64,000 nucleotides of DNA, taken from CAVXNB01 sp963763085. Its GTDB lineage: Bacteria > Actinomycetota > Acidimicrobiia > Acidimicrobiales > Bog-793. The notes below the pieces were generated by a model that was not told the origin of the DNA, searched no databases, and saw only the letters and a list, made by a program, of their open reading frames with translations. This document shows positions 25,180-33,110 of this stretch, in pieces. The position numbers were made by a program, and so were the translations under genes. How positions within the stretch are numbered: position 1 is the first letter of the stretch; every line of letters begins with the position of its first letter. The DNA lies in NCBI GenBank assembly GCA_963763085.1, contig CAVXNB010000004.1, positions 558,001 to 622,000 on the forward strand, read 5' to 3'.

Positions 25180-25668
25180 TCAGGGGGTGAGGTAGGAAGC
25201 TTCAGGATTGACCCGGTCACGGAGCTTGCGAAGCGCGGCCACGAGCGCCAGCTCCTCGTCCGGGTCGAGAGCCCCTTCGAGCAGCTCGGCGAGCTGCATG
25301 CGGTGTATGTCGAGCGCCTGACGCATCCGCTCCTCGCCGGAGACGGTCAGCGCCGCGAACGCACCTCGGCGGTCCTCGGGGCACGCCTGACGGCTCACTA
25401 GGCCGGCGTCGGAGAGGCGGTCGATCGCCCGTGTGAGCCCGCTCGGCGTGAGCGCGGTCTGCGCGGCGAGGTCACTCATCCGCAGCCGGCCGCCCGGAGT
25501 GCGGGCGAGGCGGATGAGGATCTCGAAGTCTTGGCCGGCGAGGTCGCACTGGCGCTCGAGGGGCGGGCCGACCGCGCGGTGCAGCCCTGAGGCCGCTTCG
25601 AAGACGAGCCCGACCAGCGTGATCCGGTCGACCTCGCTCTCGCCTCGGGACTTGTTGGTCGTTGCCAC
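25180..25668 (-). CDS. MarR-family transcriptional regulator
   Basis: 162 residues from a GTG at 25668. The winged-helix core is clear: LAGQDFEILIRLARTPGGRLRMSDLAAQTALTPSGLTRAIDRL, then LVSRQACPEDRRGAFAALTVSGEERM with the wing DRR. It is divergent from the yceI gene, and the 116-bp gap contains two TTGC-N4-GCAA dyads, so it probably represses yceI and itself. Ligand unknown. acnA follows on the same strand. Confidence 0.88.
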   Translation of the reverse strand: MATTNKSRGESEVDRITLVGLVFEAASGLHRAVGPPLERQCDLAGQDFEILIRLARTPGGRLRMSDLAAQTALTPSGLTRAIDRLSDAGLVSRQACPEDRRGAFAALTVSGEERMRQALDIHRMQLAELLEGALDPDEELALVAALRKLRDRVNPEASYLTP

Positions 25669-25698
25669 GCCCACAGCATAGCCACAGCCGGGAATTAG

Positions 25699-25742
25699 TT
25701 GCGCATGCAAGTAGTTCAGTGTATAGTTACTTGCACAAGCAA
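25699..25742. promoter_or_regulatory. Paired operator dyads between marR and yceI
   Basis: TTGC-GCAT-GCAA at 25699-25710 and TTGC-ACAA-GCAA at 25731-25742 are 32 bp apart, three helical turns, and between them TGCAAGTA (25706-25713) and TACTTGCA (25728-25735) form a larger inverted repeat. The stretch is AT-richer than its surroundings and contains the likely promoters. It is most simply read as the site of the adjacent MarR protein. Confidence 0.75.
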
Positions 25743-25784
25743 TTACCCAGGATGCTTCTCAAAGAGCACACAAGGAGTTCCAAG

Positions 25785-26372
25785 ATGACAACTACAGACA
25801 CCACCACCGCCACCACCAGGGAAGTCAACGGCCTGACGCTGCCGACGACCGGCACGTTCGTGCTGGACAAGTCGCACACCGAGGTCGGTTTTCTTGCCCG
25901 GCACCTCATGGTCTCCAAGGTCCGCGGACGCTTCACCGACTTCGACGGCACGATCGTCGTAGCCGAGGACCCGGAGCAGTCGTCGGTCGAGGTGACGATC
26001 CAGGCCGCGAGCATCAACACCAACGACGTCAACCGCGACAACCACGTCCGGACGAACGACTTCCTCAATGTCGACGAGTACCCGACCCTCACGTTCCGTA
26101 GCACGAAGGTCGAGCTCGGCTCCAGCAACGGCTGGAAGGTGACCGGGGACCTGACCGTCCGCGGCGTGACCCGCCCGGTCGTTCTCGATGTCGAGTTCCA
26201 AGGCGTGATCGACGACCCGTGGGGCAACCAGCGCCTCGGGTTCTCCGCCTCCGGCGAGATCGACCGCAACGAGTTCGGCGTGAGCTTCAACGCCGCCCTC
26301 GAGACCGGCGGCTTCGTCGTCGGCCCGAAGGTCAAGCTCGAGATCGACGCCGAGGCAGTTCGCCAGGCCTGA
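25785..26372 (+). CDS. YceI-family lipid/isoprenoid-binding protein
   Basis: 195 residues. The YceI lipocalin-like domain is complete: FVLDKSHTEVGFLARHLMVSKVRGRF near the start (read in parts), VTIQAASINTNDVNRDNHVRTNDFL, TVRGVTRPVVLDVEF and LGFSASGEIDRNEFGVSF. The family binds long polyisoprenoids or amphiphiles. No signal peptide is seen, so this form is probably cytoplasmic; the N-terminus is a Thr-rich tail. The ATG at 25785 has AAGGAG upstream. It is divergent from marR and followed by a 12-bp hairpin, so it is a single-gene unit probably under MarR control. Confidence 0.92.
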   Translation: MTTTDTTTATTREVNGLTLPTTGTFVLDKSHTEVGFLARHLMVSKVRGRFTDFDGTIVVAEDPEQSSVEVTIQAASINTNDVNRDNHVRTNDFLNVDEYPTLTFRSTKVELGSSNGWKVTGDLTVRGVTRPVVLDVEFQGVIDDPWGNQRLGFSASGEIDRNEFGVSFNAALETGGFVVGPKVKLEIDAEAVRQA

Positions 26373-26393
26373 TCCGGCCTGATCAGGTCGCAG

Positions 26394-26427
26394 AGGGATC
26401 GCCGGTCCACCGGGGCCGGCGATCCCT
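26394..26427 (+). terminator. Strong hairpin after yceI
   Basis: AGGGATCGCCGG and CCGGCGATCCCT form a perfect 12-bp stem with a 10-base loop, 21 bases after the yceI stop. No T-run follows, as is common for terminators in high-GC genomes. Confidence 0.75.
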
Positions 26428-26481
26428 GCGCGTTCGGGTCCGGTTCGAGCTTGTGTCTACGCGGCGGATAGATTGACGCGT

Positions 26482-28506
26482 GTGAGCGCGTCGATCGAGT
26501 CGGGGCCCACCGTCCTCGGCATCCATGAGCACCTGCTGGCGTCGATCCCCGGCGTCCTGCTGCTGCTGGACGACCGGGGGATCGTGCGCTTCGCGTCCGG
26601 TCAGCTCGAGCACCTCGGAGGGCGACCGGTCGACGTGCTGGTGGGCTCGGAGTTCGGCGGCTACCTGGAGCCGCGGCACCGCCCGTTGCTCGCCGGCCTG
26701 CTGGCGACGGCCGCCGGCAGGTCGCCGGAGCAGCTGACCGGCCCGGTCCGGCTGCCGTACCTGCACGCCGACGGGACGGCTCGGCTCGCCGAGGTCTGGG
26801 CTCTCAACCGCCTGGAGGATCCGGCACTCGGCGGCTTCGTCGTGCTCCTCCTCCTCGAGAGCGCCTACGACCACTTCGACCAGGTTCTCGCCTCGGCTCA
26901 GGCCGGGGCCGCCCTCGAGGACAGCCTGTCGGCGCTGGCCGAGGCGTTGCGGCTGCCGCCGGTGCTGGGGGAGTGTTTCTTTGTCGTTGCCTCGCAGGAC
27001 GGTCGCGCGATCAACCGTTACCCGCTGCGCCCGTCCATCCCGGGGCCGCCCGCCGACGGGCCATGGGACAACGCCATGAGGCTCGACTCGGGCGAGCTCT
27101 ACACCGAGCTCGAAGACCTGCCCGACGCGACCCGCGCCGCGGCTGAGGCCGCCGGCCTCCGGTCGGTGTCTTCCTTCCCGATCCCGACGCGCGGTGAACG
27201 CTCGCAGTCGGCCTGCCTCGAGGTGTGGAGCCACGACCTCGGCCCTCTCGCCACGAACGAGCGGACGGCGGTCGACCGCGCCCTCATCCTCGCCTCGCTC
27301 ATGATCTCGCATCACGCCGCCGAGGAGCGGCTGCTCGAGGCCGAGTTCCAGGACCTGCTCACGAGTTTGGGCAACCGCCGGAGCTTCTTCCTCGCCCTCG
27401 ACGGGAGGGTCGACGCGGGGGACCGGCCCGCTTTGTTGTACATCGACGTCGACGACTTCAGGCACGTGAACGAGCGGCTCGGGCACCTGGGAGGGGACTC
27501 GGCCCTGCGCGTGATCGCGCGGCGCCTCTCGTCGGTCGTACGCCCGACCGACGAGCTTGCCCGCATCGGCGGTGACGAGTTCGCCATCCTCTGCGCCGGC
27601 GAGGTCACCGAGCTCCAGCTTGTCGCGATCGCCGCCCGGGTCGTCGAGCGACTCGACGAGCCGCTCACGATCGGGGACGCGCCGGCCTTGAAAGTCGGGG
27701 CAAGCGTTGGGATCGTCTTCGACTTCCCTGCGGGCACGACCTCGGACGCCCTCCTCGCCAGCGCCGACGAGGCTCTGTGCGAGGCAAAGGCGGCCGGGCC
27801 GCGGCTGCTGGCGGATCGCCGCCGTCCCAGAGCGCCAGCGGTAGGCGTAACCGGCCGATCACGGCCCTCGAGCGGCGGTGCGCTGCCCTCGAGCCGGCGG
27901 TGCGCTGCCCTCGAGCGGCGGACCGCTGCCCTCGAGCGGAGCGGGGCCCTCGAGCGGCGGTGCGCCTCAGGGGCCGGTCGAGTGGCGTTCGGCGAAGGAC
28001 CAGATCTCAGCGGTGGCGTCGATCTCGGTGGAGGTGCGGCCGAGTATCAGCCTGAAGAACGGCCCCAGCCGGGTGCCCGGCCAGGTGTGGCCGGCGCCCT
28101 TGGAGGTCCACAGGGTGACCTCGGCGGGCTGGCCGTCGGGGCCGTAGGTGGTGCGGTTGAGCGTCGGGCTGACGGCCGTCGTGGTCGGCTCCAAAGACGC
28201 GCCGTTGGCCTCGGCCCATGCTCGCGCCGCGTCCGGCACGCTCTCGCGCCAACGGGCTGTGCCGCTCCCGTCGTAGGGATTGATGCGATCGGCGGTGCCG
28301 TGGAACGCGAGAACCGGCACGGGCCGCCCGCCGGCCGGGCCATCCGGCGACCGCAACCCTGCGACGGCGCCGACCATCGACACCTCGTCGGGGTAACTCG
28401 AGGCGAAGTGGCAGGCCATGCGTGCGCCACCGGACATTCCGACGATGGACACCCGCCCGCTGGGCGTCGGGTAGCGATTGCGCAGCTCGGCGACCAACTG
28501 ACGTAG
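26482..28506 (+). CDS. PAS-GGDEF diguanylate cyclase-like protein with abnormal 3' extension
   Basis: A PAS-like domain (IPGVLLLLDDRGIVRFASGQ) starts near residue 20. A middle GAF-like region (~140-280) follows, then a GGDEF domain (LLTSLGNRRSFF, LLYIDVDDFRHVNERLGHLGGD, LARIGGDEFAIL) with an intact GGDEF signature, so cyclic-di-GMP synthesis is likely. The domain ends near base 27,820. After it the frame runs without a stop through five copies of a 21-bp repeat and 540 bases antisense to the esterase gene; that tail has no homology and is Arg/Gly-rich. The true 3' end may have been lost by repeat change or an indel. The start is the GTG at 26482. Confidence 0.75.
   Translation: MSASIESGPTVLGIHEHLLASIPGVLLLLDDRGIVRFASGQLEHLGGRPVDVLVGSEFGGYLEPRHRPLLAGLLATAAGRSPEQLTGPVRLPYLHADGTARLAEVWALNRLEDPALGGFVVLLLLESAYDHFDQVLASAQAGAALEDSLSALAEALRLPPVLGECFFVVASQDGRAINRYPLRPSIPGPPADGPWDNAMRLDSGELYTELEDLPDATRAAAEAAGLRSVSSFPIPTRGERSQSACLEVWSHDLGPLATNERTAVDRALILASLMISHHAAEERLLEAEFQDLLTSLGNRRSFFLALDGRVDAGDRPALLYIDVDDFRHVNERLGHLGGDSALRVIARRLSSVVRPTDELARIGGDEFAILCAGEVTELQLVAIAARVVERLDEPLTIGDAPALKVGASVGIVFDFPAGTTSDALLASADEALCEAKAAGPRLLADRRRPRAPAVGVTGRSRPSSGGALPSSRRCAALERRTAALERSGALERRCASGAGRVAFGEGPDLSGGVDLGGGAAEYQPEERPQPGARPGVAGALGGPQGDLGGLAVGAVGGAVERRADGRRGRLQRRAVGLGPCSRRVRHALAPTGCAAPVVGIDAIGGAVERENRHGPPAGRAIRRPQPCDGADHRHLVGVTRGEVAGHACATGHSDDGHPPAGRRVAIAQLGDQLT
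27864..27966 (+). repeat. Minisatellite of 18-22 bp units, five copies
   Basis: Units at 27864, 27885, 27907, 27928 and 27946 all begin GCCCTCGAGC and most continue GGCGGTGCGCT. Lengths are 21, 22, 21, 18 and 22 bp, so the array does not keep a constant frame. It lies between the end of the GGDEF domain and the stop codon of the convergent esterase (27967). Confidence 0.92.
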
Positions 28507-28761
28507 GAACGGCGTGTCGCCGGCGTGGTCCCACTCGAAGCCCCTGCCGATCGGGACGATCGCGTCGGGAAACGCGACGACCGCGCCATGGCTCTCGGAC
28601 AGCGACGCCATCCGGCTCAAGCGCGCCTGGTCCGCCGCGCTGGATCTCGTCCCGTGCAGGCTCAGGAACAGCGCGGAGGCGGCGGTCACCGCCGGCGGGG
28701 CCGCCAAAAGGAAGCTCCGTCGGACGCCTTCGACCTCGATCGTCTGGGCGACAGTGCTCAC
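27967..28761 (-). CDS. PHB-depolymerase/feruloyl-esterase-type alpha/beta hydrolase, no signal peptide
   Basis: 264 residues from a GTG at 28761 that overlaps the stop of the upstream paralogue (GTGA). Catalytic elements: oxyanion region LSLHGTRSSAADQ, nucleophile Ser in IVGMSGGARMA, Asp in FHGTADRINPY and His in GAGHTWPGTRL. The family (Esterase_PHB, LpqC-like) hydrolyses polyhydroxyalkanoates or aryl esters. Unlike its neighbour it has no export signal. The frame also continues upstream into the neighbour because that gene carries a frameshift, so an automated call may fuse both as one 619-residue protein. Confidence 0.82.
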   Translation of the reverse strand: MSTVAQTIEVEGVRRSFLLAAPPAVTAASALFLSLHGTRSSAADQARLSRMASLSESHGAVVAFPDAIVPIGRGFEWDHAGDTPFLRQLVAELRNRYPTPSGRVSIVGMSGGARMACHFASSYPDEVSMVGAVAGLRSPDGPAGGRPVPVLAFHGTADRINPYDGSGTARWRESVPDAARAWAEANGASLEPTTTAVSPTLNRTTYGPDGQPAEVTLWTSKGAGHTWPGTRLGPFFRLILGRTSTEIDATAEIWSFAERHSTGP

Positions 28762-29826
28762 GGCATCGGGTGGGCTTCGAAGAAGGCCCAGATCGTGCTG
28801 TTGGCGTCGATTGCGTTCGACTGGGGCCCGAGGACCCGGGTCAGCCTCCGTGGCAGCGCCGGCCCACCGGGCCACTCGTGCCCCTCGCCGGCGATCGTGT
28901 ACAGCTCGACGTTCGCGCCCCCACGGCACCCGGCGTAGGAGAGCGAGCGTGACACCTGGGTCCGGGTTCGAGGTGGCCGGCGTCGGCCGGCAGCCGTTCT
29001 GCTGTGCCCAGTCGCGCGCCGCCTGGGGAACCGAGTAGGTCCAGTAGGCCTGCCCGTGACCGGCATACGGGTCGACGGGATCGGCGGTTCCGTGAAAGCT
29101 CAGGATCGGGACCGGGCGGGTGGCCGGGCAAGGCGTCGGGCGCCGGAGCCCGCTGACGGGTGCGACCGCCGCGAACACGTCCGAAGCGTCGCAGGCGAGC
29201 TGGCTGGCGGTGCGGGCGCCGCCCGAGAAGCCCGTCGCGTACACGCGGGAGGGATCGATGCAGTAGCGACGCCCGAGCGCGCTGACGAGCTGGGTGAGGA
29301 AGCTGACGTCGTCGGGCGCGTCCGGCGGGACGGCGACGCCACCGAACAGCGGCTCGCCGGGGACGTTCCAGTCGAACCCGGTTCCCTCCGGGATCAGGCC
29401 TTGCGGGTAGGCGACGATGAACCCGTGGGCGTCGGACGTGGCGTCCATGCCGCTGAAGAGCTCCTCGTCTTCGGCCGTGCTGCCGGTACCGTGCAGGTTG
29501 AGGACGAGCGGCACCTTGACCGAGCCTGAGTATCCGGTCGGCACGTGCACGATCACGGTCCGGACGTGGCCCCCGATCTTGCCCGTGAGGGTGACATCGC
29601 CGGACGAGGCCTTGGCGCCACAGCCGGAGGCCTTCGGCCCTGTCAAGGAGAACGTGGCGGAAGGAAGGGACGTGGAGGCGCCGCCCGAGGCGCCCGAGGC
29701 GCCCGAACCGCCGCAGGCGGCGAGCGCCAGCGCGCTTGTCAGCACGACGACGAGCAGGCCGGCGGCGCCGTGACTACGGCACCGAGGCCAGCCAGTGCGC
29801 CCCGCTTCTCGTCTGTGCTCACCCAA
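28758..29826 (-). CDS. Exported PHB-depolymerase-type esterase, apparent frameshift before the catalytic His
   Basis: A TTG at 29826 with AGGAGAG upstream starts a lipoprotein-type signal (LLVVVLTSALALAACGG). The hydrolase domain follows: LNLHGTGSTAEDEE, Ser in YATGFSGGARTA and Asp in SFHGTADPVDPYAGH. Near base 28950 the frame changes. Continuing homology (SYAGCRGGANVELYTIAGEGHEWPGG, split here, with the catalytic His) is in another frame ending at 28758. Reading CTCGCTCTCCTAC as missing one CT unit restores the protein. So either the gene is broken, losing its catalytic His, or the assembly has a 2-base error. It is followed by a cytoplasmic paralogue, suggesting tandem duplication. Confidence 0.7.
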
Positions 29827-29958
29827 GATGGGCTCTCCTGTTAAATCGTTTACAGCGTGAAGAAAGCTAGCGAACGCTGGATCCCTATGAAGTAGCAGTC
29901 ATGATGACGACAGTTGCCTCCGCCGGTTGACGGGGGCCGCCGGCAGAGGAGCATTCGA

Positions 29959-31407
29959 ATGACCGTCATCCTCGAAAGCCTCGATGACTTCAATCTCGAG
30001 ACGCTGAAGCGGGTCGCCTGGGACCGAGAGCCGGTCGCGTTCGGCGCCCAGGCGCTGGCGCGGATGCGGACCGCACGGCAGCAATTTCTCGATTTGATCG
30101 ACCGGGAGCCGGACCTGCACGTCTACGGCGTGACGACGGGCTACGACGAAGCGGCCGGGACGCTCGTCGGCCCGGAGGAGCGCACAAGACTGGCAACGAG
30201 ACCGCCCGACCTGCTCGCCGCCGGCGTCGGCGAGCCGCTGCCGGAAAGGGTCGTGAGGGCGATGATCTTCACGCGCCTGATCAACTACGTGTCCGGCTAC
30301 ACCGCAGTCAGCCTCGAGACGGCGCAACAGGTGGCCGACATGCTCGGCGGTCCGCCGCTCCCGGTCGTTCGTCGCCGGCAGGACTCGCAGGGCGAGCTCC
30401 TCCAGCTCATCAACCTCTTCGCCGGGCTGGACCGCGAACGCTTTCAGGTACGCGACGTGAACGCCATCGAGAACGGCAGCGGTTGCACGCCCGGCCTGAT
30501 CGGCGACGTCGCGCTGCGGGCACGCCGCCGGACCCGGCTTGTCACGCTGGCATTCGCGCTCTCGATCGATGCCGCCTGGATGGGACTGGACCCGTACGAC
30601 CGCTCGCTCAACGAGATGATGGGCGACGAGCACGAGGCGGTGGCGATCGACGCCTTGAGCGGGATCCTCGCGGGCGCGCAGGCGAGCGGCCGGCGTACGT
30701 ACCAGAACCCGATCTCGTGGCGAATCGTCGCCCGCATGCTCGGCCACATGTTCCGGACGGTCGCCGCGGTCGAGGAGACCGCCCGAAGCGCGCTCGGCCG
30801 GGTCAACGACAATCCGATCTTCCTCGGCCCGGCGCAGGCGCCGCCCAACGGGCGGGTCATCTCGACCGGCGGCTTTCACAACCCGGGCGCCTACCACACG
30901 ATGAACTGGCTGTCGGCTGCGTGGGCCGATCTGGCGGTGCTGGCCGCCCGCCAGGCGGAGAAGCTGCACCTCAACGCGGTCACCGGGCTCCCTGCCGACC
31001 TCGCCAGCGACGGCCGCCGGTCGGGCACCCGACTGCTCGTCGTCACGAGCTACGACCTCGCCGGCCGCGCCCGGGAGCATGCGGCCCCGGCGCTGATTCC
31101 GCTCTACTCGGCCGGCGGCGTCCAGACCGACACCGTGATGCCGATCCTTCTTGCCTTCGAGAAGGAGGAGCTCGCCTCGCGTTGTTTCGACATCTGCCTC
31201 GCCATCCTCTGCGCGTGCTCGAGCCAGGCACTCTTCGTCGCCGGTCGCGAGCCCGCGCCGGCGTTGCGAGGCTTCCTCGCCGGCGTGCGCCGGCGGTTCC
31301 CGCCGGTCGAGGGGCCCCGTGACCTCGGCGCCGAGGCGCAGCGGCTTGCCGACGACTTCGCCGAGGCCGCTGTCGGCGGCGTCACTGACTTCGAGCCGAA
31401 CGCTTAG
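29959..31407 (+). CDS. Histidine/phenylalanine ammonia-lyase family protein without the MIO triad
   Basis: 482 residues from the ATG at 29959; upstream codons from 29914 have no homology. The lyase fold is clear: VYGVTTGYDEAAG (Tyr56, matching the catalytic Tyr loop YGVNTGFG), RVNDNPIFLGP and STGGFHNPGAYHTMNW. But the place where active members carry GSVGASGDLAPL reads NGSGCTPGLIGDVAL (residues 172-186), so the Ala-Ser-Gly that forms the MIO cofactor is absent. It may be a non-lyase paralogue or use different chemistry. It overlaps the convergent permease gene by 26 bases. No histidine or aromatic degradation genes are near. Confidence 0.8.
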   Translation: MTVILESLDDFNLETLKRVAWDREPVAFGAQALARMRTARQQFLDLIDREPDLHVYGVTTGYDEAAGTLVGPEERTRLATRPPDLLAAGVGEPLPERVVRAMIFTRLINYVSGYTAVSLETAQQVADMLGGPPLPVVRRRQDSQGELLQLINLFAGLDRERFQVRDVNAIENGSGCTPGLIGDVALRARRRTRLVTLAFALSIDAAWMGLDPYDRSLNEMMGDEHEAVAIDALSGILAGAQASGRRTYQNPISWRIVARMLGHMFRTVAAVEETARSALGRVNDNPIFLGPAQAPPNGRVISTGGFHNPGAYHTMNWLSAAWADLAVLAARQAEKLHLNAVTGLPADLASDGRRSGTRLLVVTSYDLAGRAREHAAPALIPLYSAGGVQTDTVMPILLAFEKEELASRCFDICLAILCACSSQALFVAGREPAPALRGFLAGVRRRFPPVEGPRDLGAEAQRLADDFAEAAVGGVTDFEPNA

Positions 31408-32596
31408 CCTGCATGCCGCAGACTGGATCGGTCGTGTGACCCTGCCCGCCGCCGAGCTGCGCACGGTGCCGGTACAGCCAGTACAGGCCGGCGGCAACGA
31501 GAATGAAGACGATGTTCAAAATGGACGTGTAATTCCACGAGAAACGGGTCGCAACGATCTGGTGGTCGGCGGGCGCGCTGGGGACGGCGTGGGCAGCCGA
31601 GAAGATTCCTTGAACCGCCAGTCCGGCAGCGGACATGACGAGGTAAAAGACACAAACCATGCGGAGCGTCAAGCGGCCGCCGTAGTACTTGCGGTATATG
31701 AGGATCAGCGGCATGGCGATCAGATCCGCAAAGATGAAGGCGATGACGCCGCCGAAGCTGATGCCGCCTCGCCAAAGTGCGGCTGCCAGCGGCACATTGC
31801 CGATCGAGCACACCCAGCTGATGATGGCGATCAACGGGCCGACGAGGGCGTTCTCGAGATAGGTCCAGAAGCCGTGCCCATGGACGAACAGGGCGCTCCA
31901 CCAAGCGGTCGGGACCAGCACCGCCAGAAAGCCGGCGACCGTGTAACCGATGACCAGGTCCTTGCGCAGCATCGTGACGTCGGCTACGGCGTAGCTCGAG
32001 GCGTCTGCCCAGTCAGCCTTCGAGCTCAGCTTCTTTGACCACGGCTCTCGTTCGAGCTCGGCCTGACGCTCTTCGGAGACTCCAACCATGGCCTGGTGGT
32101 CGTGAACATGGGACATGTTGCCGCTCTGGAGACGTTTCCTCGCTTGTGCCACCAGGGGTCCTCGCAGGATGACGCCTCCAAGGAGGGCCAGAAGAGCGAT
32201 CATGATCGGTCCGCCGACAAACTCGGCGACCGTGAACTGCCAGCCAAGAAGGAGGAGCATCACGATCCCGAGCTCGATCACCAGATTGGTCGAGGCGAAC
32301 ATGAACACCATTGACGAGACGAAGTCGGCGCCTTTTTGAAAGAGCGACTTCGCCATCGCCGAGGCGGCGTAGGAACAGCTCGAGGACGCCATGCCGAAGC
32401 CCGAGGCCTTGGCGACGGCTGCCGGCCGGTGGTTGCCGAGTACTCGTTGCATCGACTCCTTCGGCACGAAGGCCTGCACCGCACCCGAGAGACTGAAGCC
32501 CAGCACCAGTGCCCAGAGCGTCTCCCAGAACATGAAGAAGGCCTCACGGAGGCCTCGCCCGATGTCAGTGAGCCAGATCACCCCCAGCAGGTGCAT
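31382..32596 (-). CDS. Permease (COG0701/ArsP-like), probable heavy-metal transporter
   Basis: 404 residues with about ten helices in two halves, each with an Ala-Ser/Gly-rich re-entrant motif: KASGFGMASSSCSYAASAMAKSL in the first (read in parts) and ISWVCSIGNVPLAAALWRGG in the second. The loop between them is His-rich (MSHVHDHQAM), and the C-terminus ends with TDPVCGMQAKRS, a YHS-type metal motif. It lies 37 bases downstream of a csoR gene with a CsoR operator, so copper or another soft metal is the likely substrate. Related proteins export organoarsenicals, so the substrate is not settled. Confidence 0.82.
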   Translation of the reverse strand: MHLLGVIWLTDIGRGLREAFFMFWETLWALVLGFSLSGAVQAFVPKESMQRVLGNHRPAAVAKASGFGMASSSCSYAASAMAKSLFQKGADFVSSMVFMFASTNLVIELGIVMLLLLGWQFTVAEFVGGPIMIALLALLGGVILRGPLVAQARKRLQSGNMSHVHDHQAMVGVSEERQAELEREPWSKKLSSKADWADASSYAVADVTMLRKDLVIGYTVAGFLAVLVPTAWWSALFVHGHGFWTYLENALVGPLIAIISWVCSIGNVPLAAALWRGGISFGGVIAFIFADLIAMPLILIYRKYYGGRLTLRMVCVFYLVMSAAGLAVQGIFSAAHAVPSAPADHQIVATRFSWNYTSILNIVFILVAAGLYWLYRHRAQLGGGQGHTTDPVCGMQAKRSARSQ

Positions 32597-32633
32597 CAGC
32601 CTTCGGCACCGCCCGCGGCACCGCCCGGCCGGG

Positions 32634-32915
32634 TCATGATTTCACCAGCCTGGCAATGGCTGCCGATGCCTCGGCGACCTTGGCCGTGGCACCTTCGCCG
32701 CCCTCTTGGATGGCATCCGCGACGCAATGCGAGAGGTGGCCGTCGAGCAGCTCGATGGCGACAGCCTGCAGGGCCCGCGTGACTGCGGCGACCTGGTCCA
32801 GCACGTCGATGCAGTAGCGGTCTTCTTCGATCATCCGGGTCAAGCCCCGAGTCTGGCCCTCGATCCGCTTGAGCCTGGCCAGTACGGCGGGCTTTTTGTC
32901 CTCGTAACCTTGCAT
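32634..32915 (-). CDS. csoR: CsoR-family copper-sensing repressor
   Basis: 93 residues. The all-helical DUF156 fold has the Cu(I) ligand set Cys35 (DRYCIDVL), His60 and Cys64 (LLDGHLSHCVADAI) and the N-terminal ARLKRIEGQTRGL helix. When Cu(I) binds, CsoR releases DNA. The operator TACCCCTAGGGGGTA is 10 bases upstream of the ATG, giving autoregulation, and the permease follows on the same strand. CxxxHxxxC-variant family members sense nickel or persulfide, but the C-H-C pattern here favours copper. Confidence 0.92.
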   Translation of the reverse strand: MQGYEDKKPAVLARLKRIEGQTRGLTRMIEEDRYCIDVLDQVAAVTRALQAVAIELLDGHLSHCVADAIQEGGEGATAKVAEASAAIARLVKS

Positions 32916-32925
32916 GCACCGAGCA

Positions 32926-32940
32926 TACCCCTAGGGGGTA
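32926..32940 (-). promoter_or_regulatory. CsoR operator
   Basis: TACCCCTAGGGGGTA, a near-perfect palindrome of the C-run/G-run type recognised by CsoR, 10 bases upstream of csoR. It should control csoR and the downstream permease together. Confidence 0.85.
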
Positions 32941-32983
32941 GGAGCGTCGAGCGGCAATCAGCCCAGAAACTGCATGCTTCGGT

Positions 32984-33058
32984 TGGCGCCCTCGGCAGGA
33001 TTCGAACCTGCGCACCCGGCTCCGGAGGCCGATGCTCTATCCCCTGAGCTACGAGGGC
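32984..33058 (-). tRNA. tRNA-Arg (CCG)
   Basis: Read on the minus strand the cloverleaf is complete: acceptor GCCCTCG with CGAGGGC, D-arm GCTC with GAGC, anticodon stem TCGGC with GCCGG around loop CTCCGGA (anticodon CCG), T-arm GCAGG-TTCGAAT-CCTGC, discriminator G, and encoded CCA at 32984-32986. It lies between csoR and argS, a fitting but probably coincidental neighbour for arginyl-tRNA synthetase. Confidence 0.97.
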
Positions 33059-33110
33059 TCGTGGAACGCAGGTTGCATGCTAGTCGGGAGTCAGCCATTC
33101 TCGGTCTCCA

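Noticed and set aside
27967..29826. A single 619-residue two-domain esterase
   Set aside because: The middle ~70 residues lack homology, while the missing catalytic His segment of domain 1 is present in another frame that ends exactly at a GTGA junction with domain 2; two genes with a frameshift explain it better.
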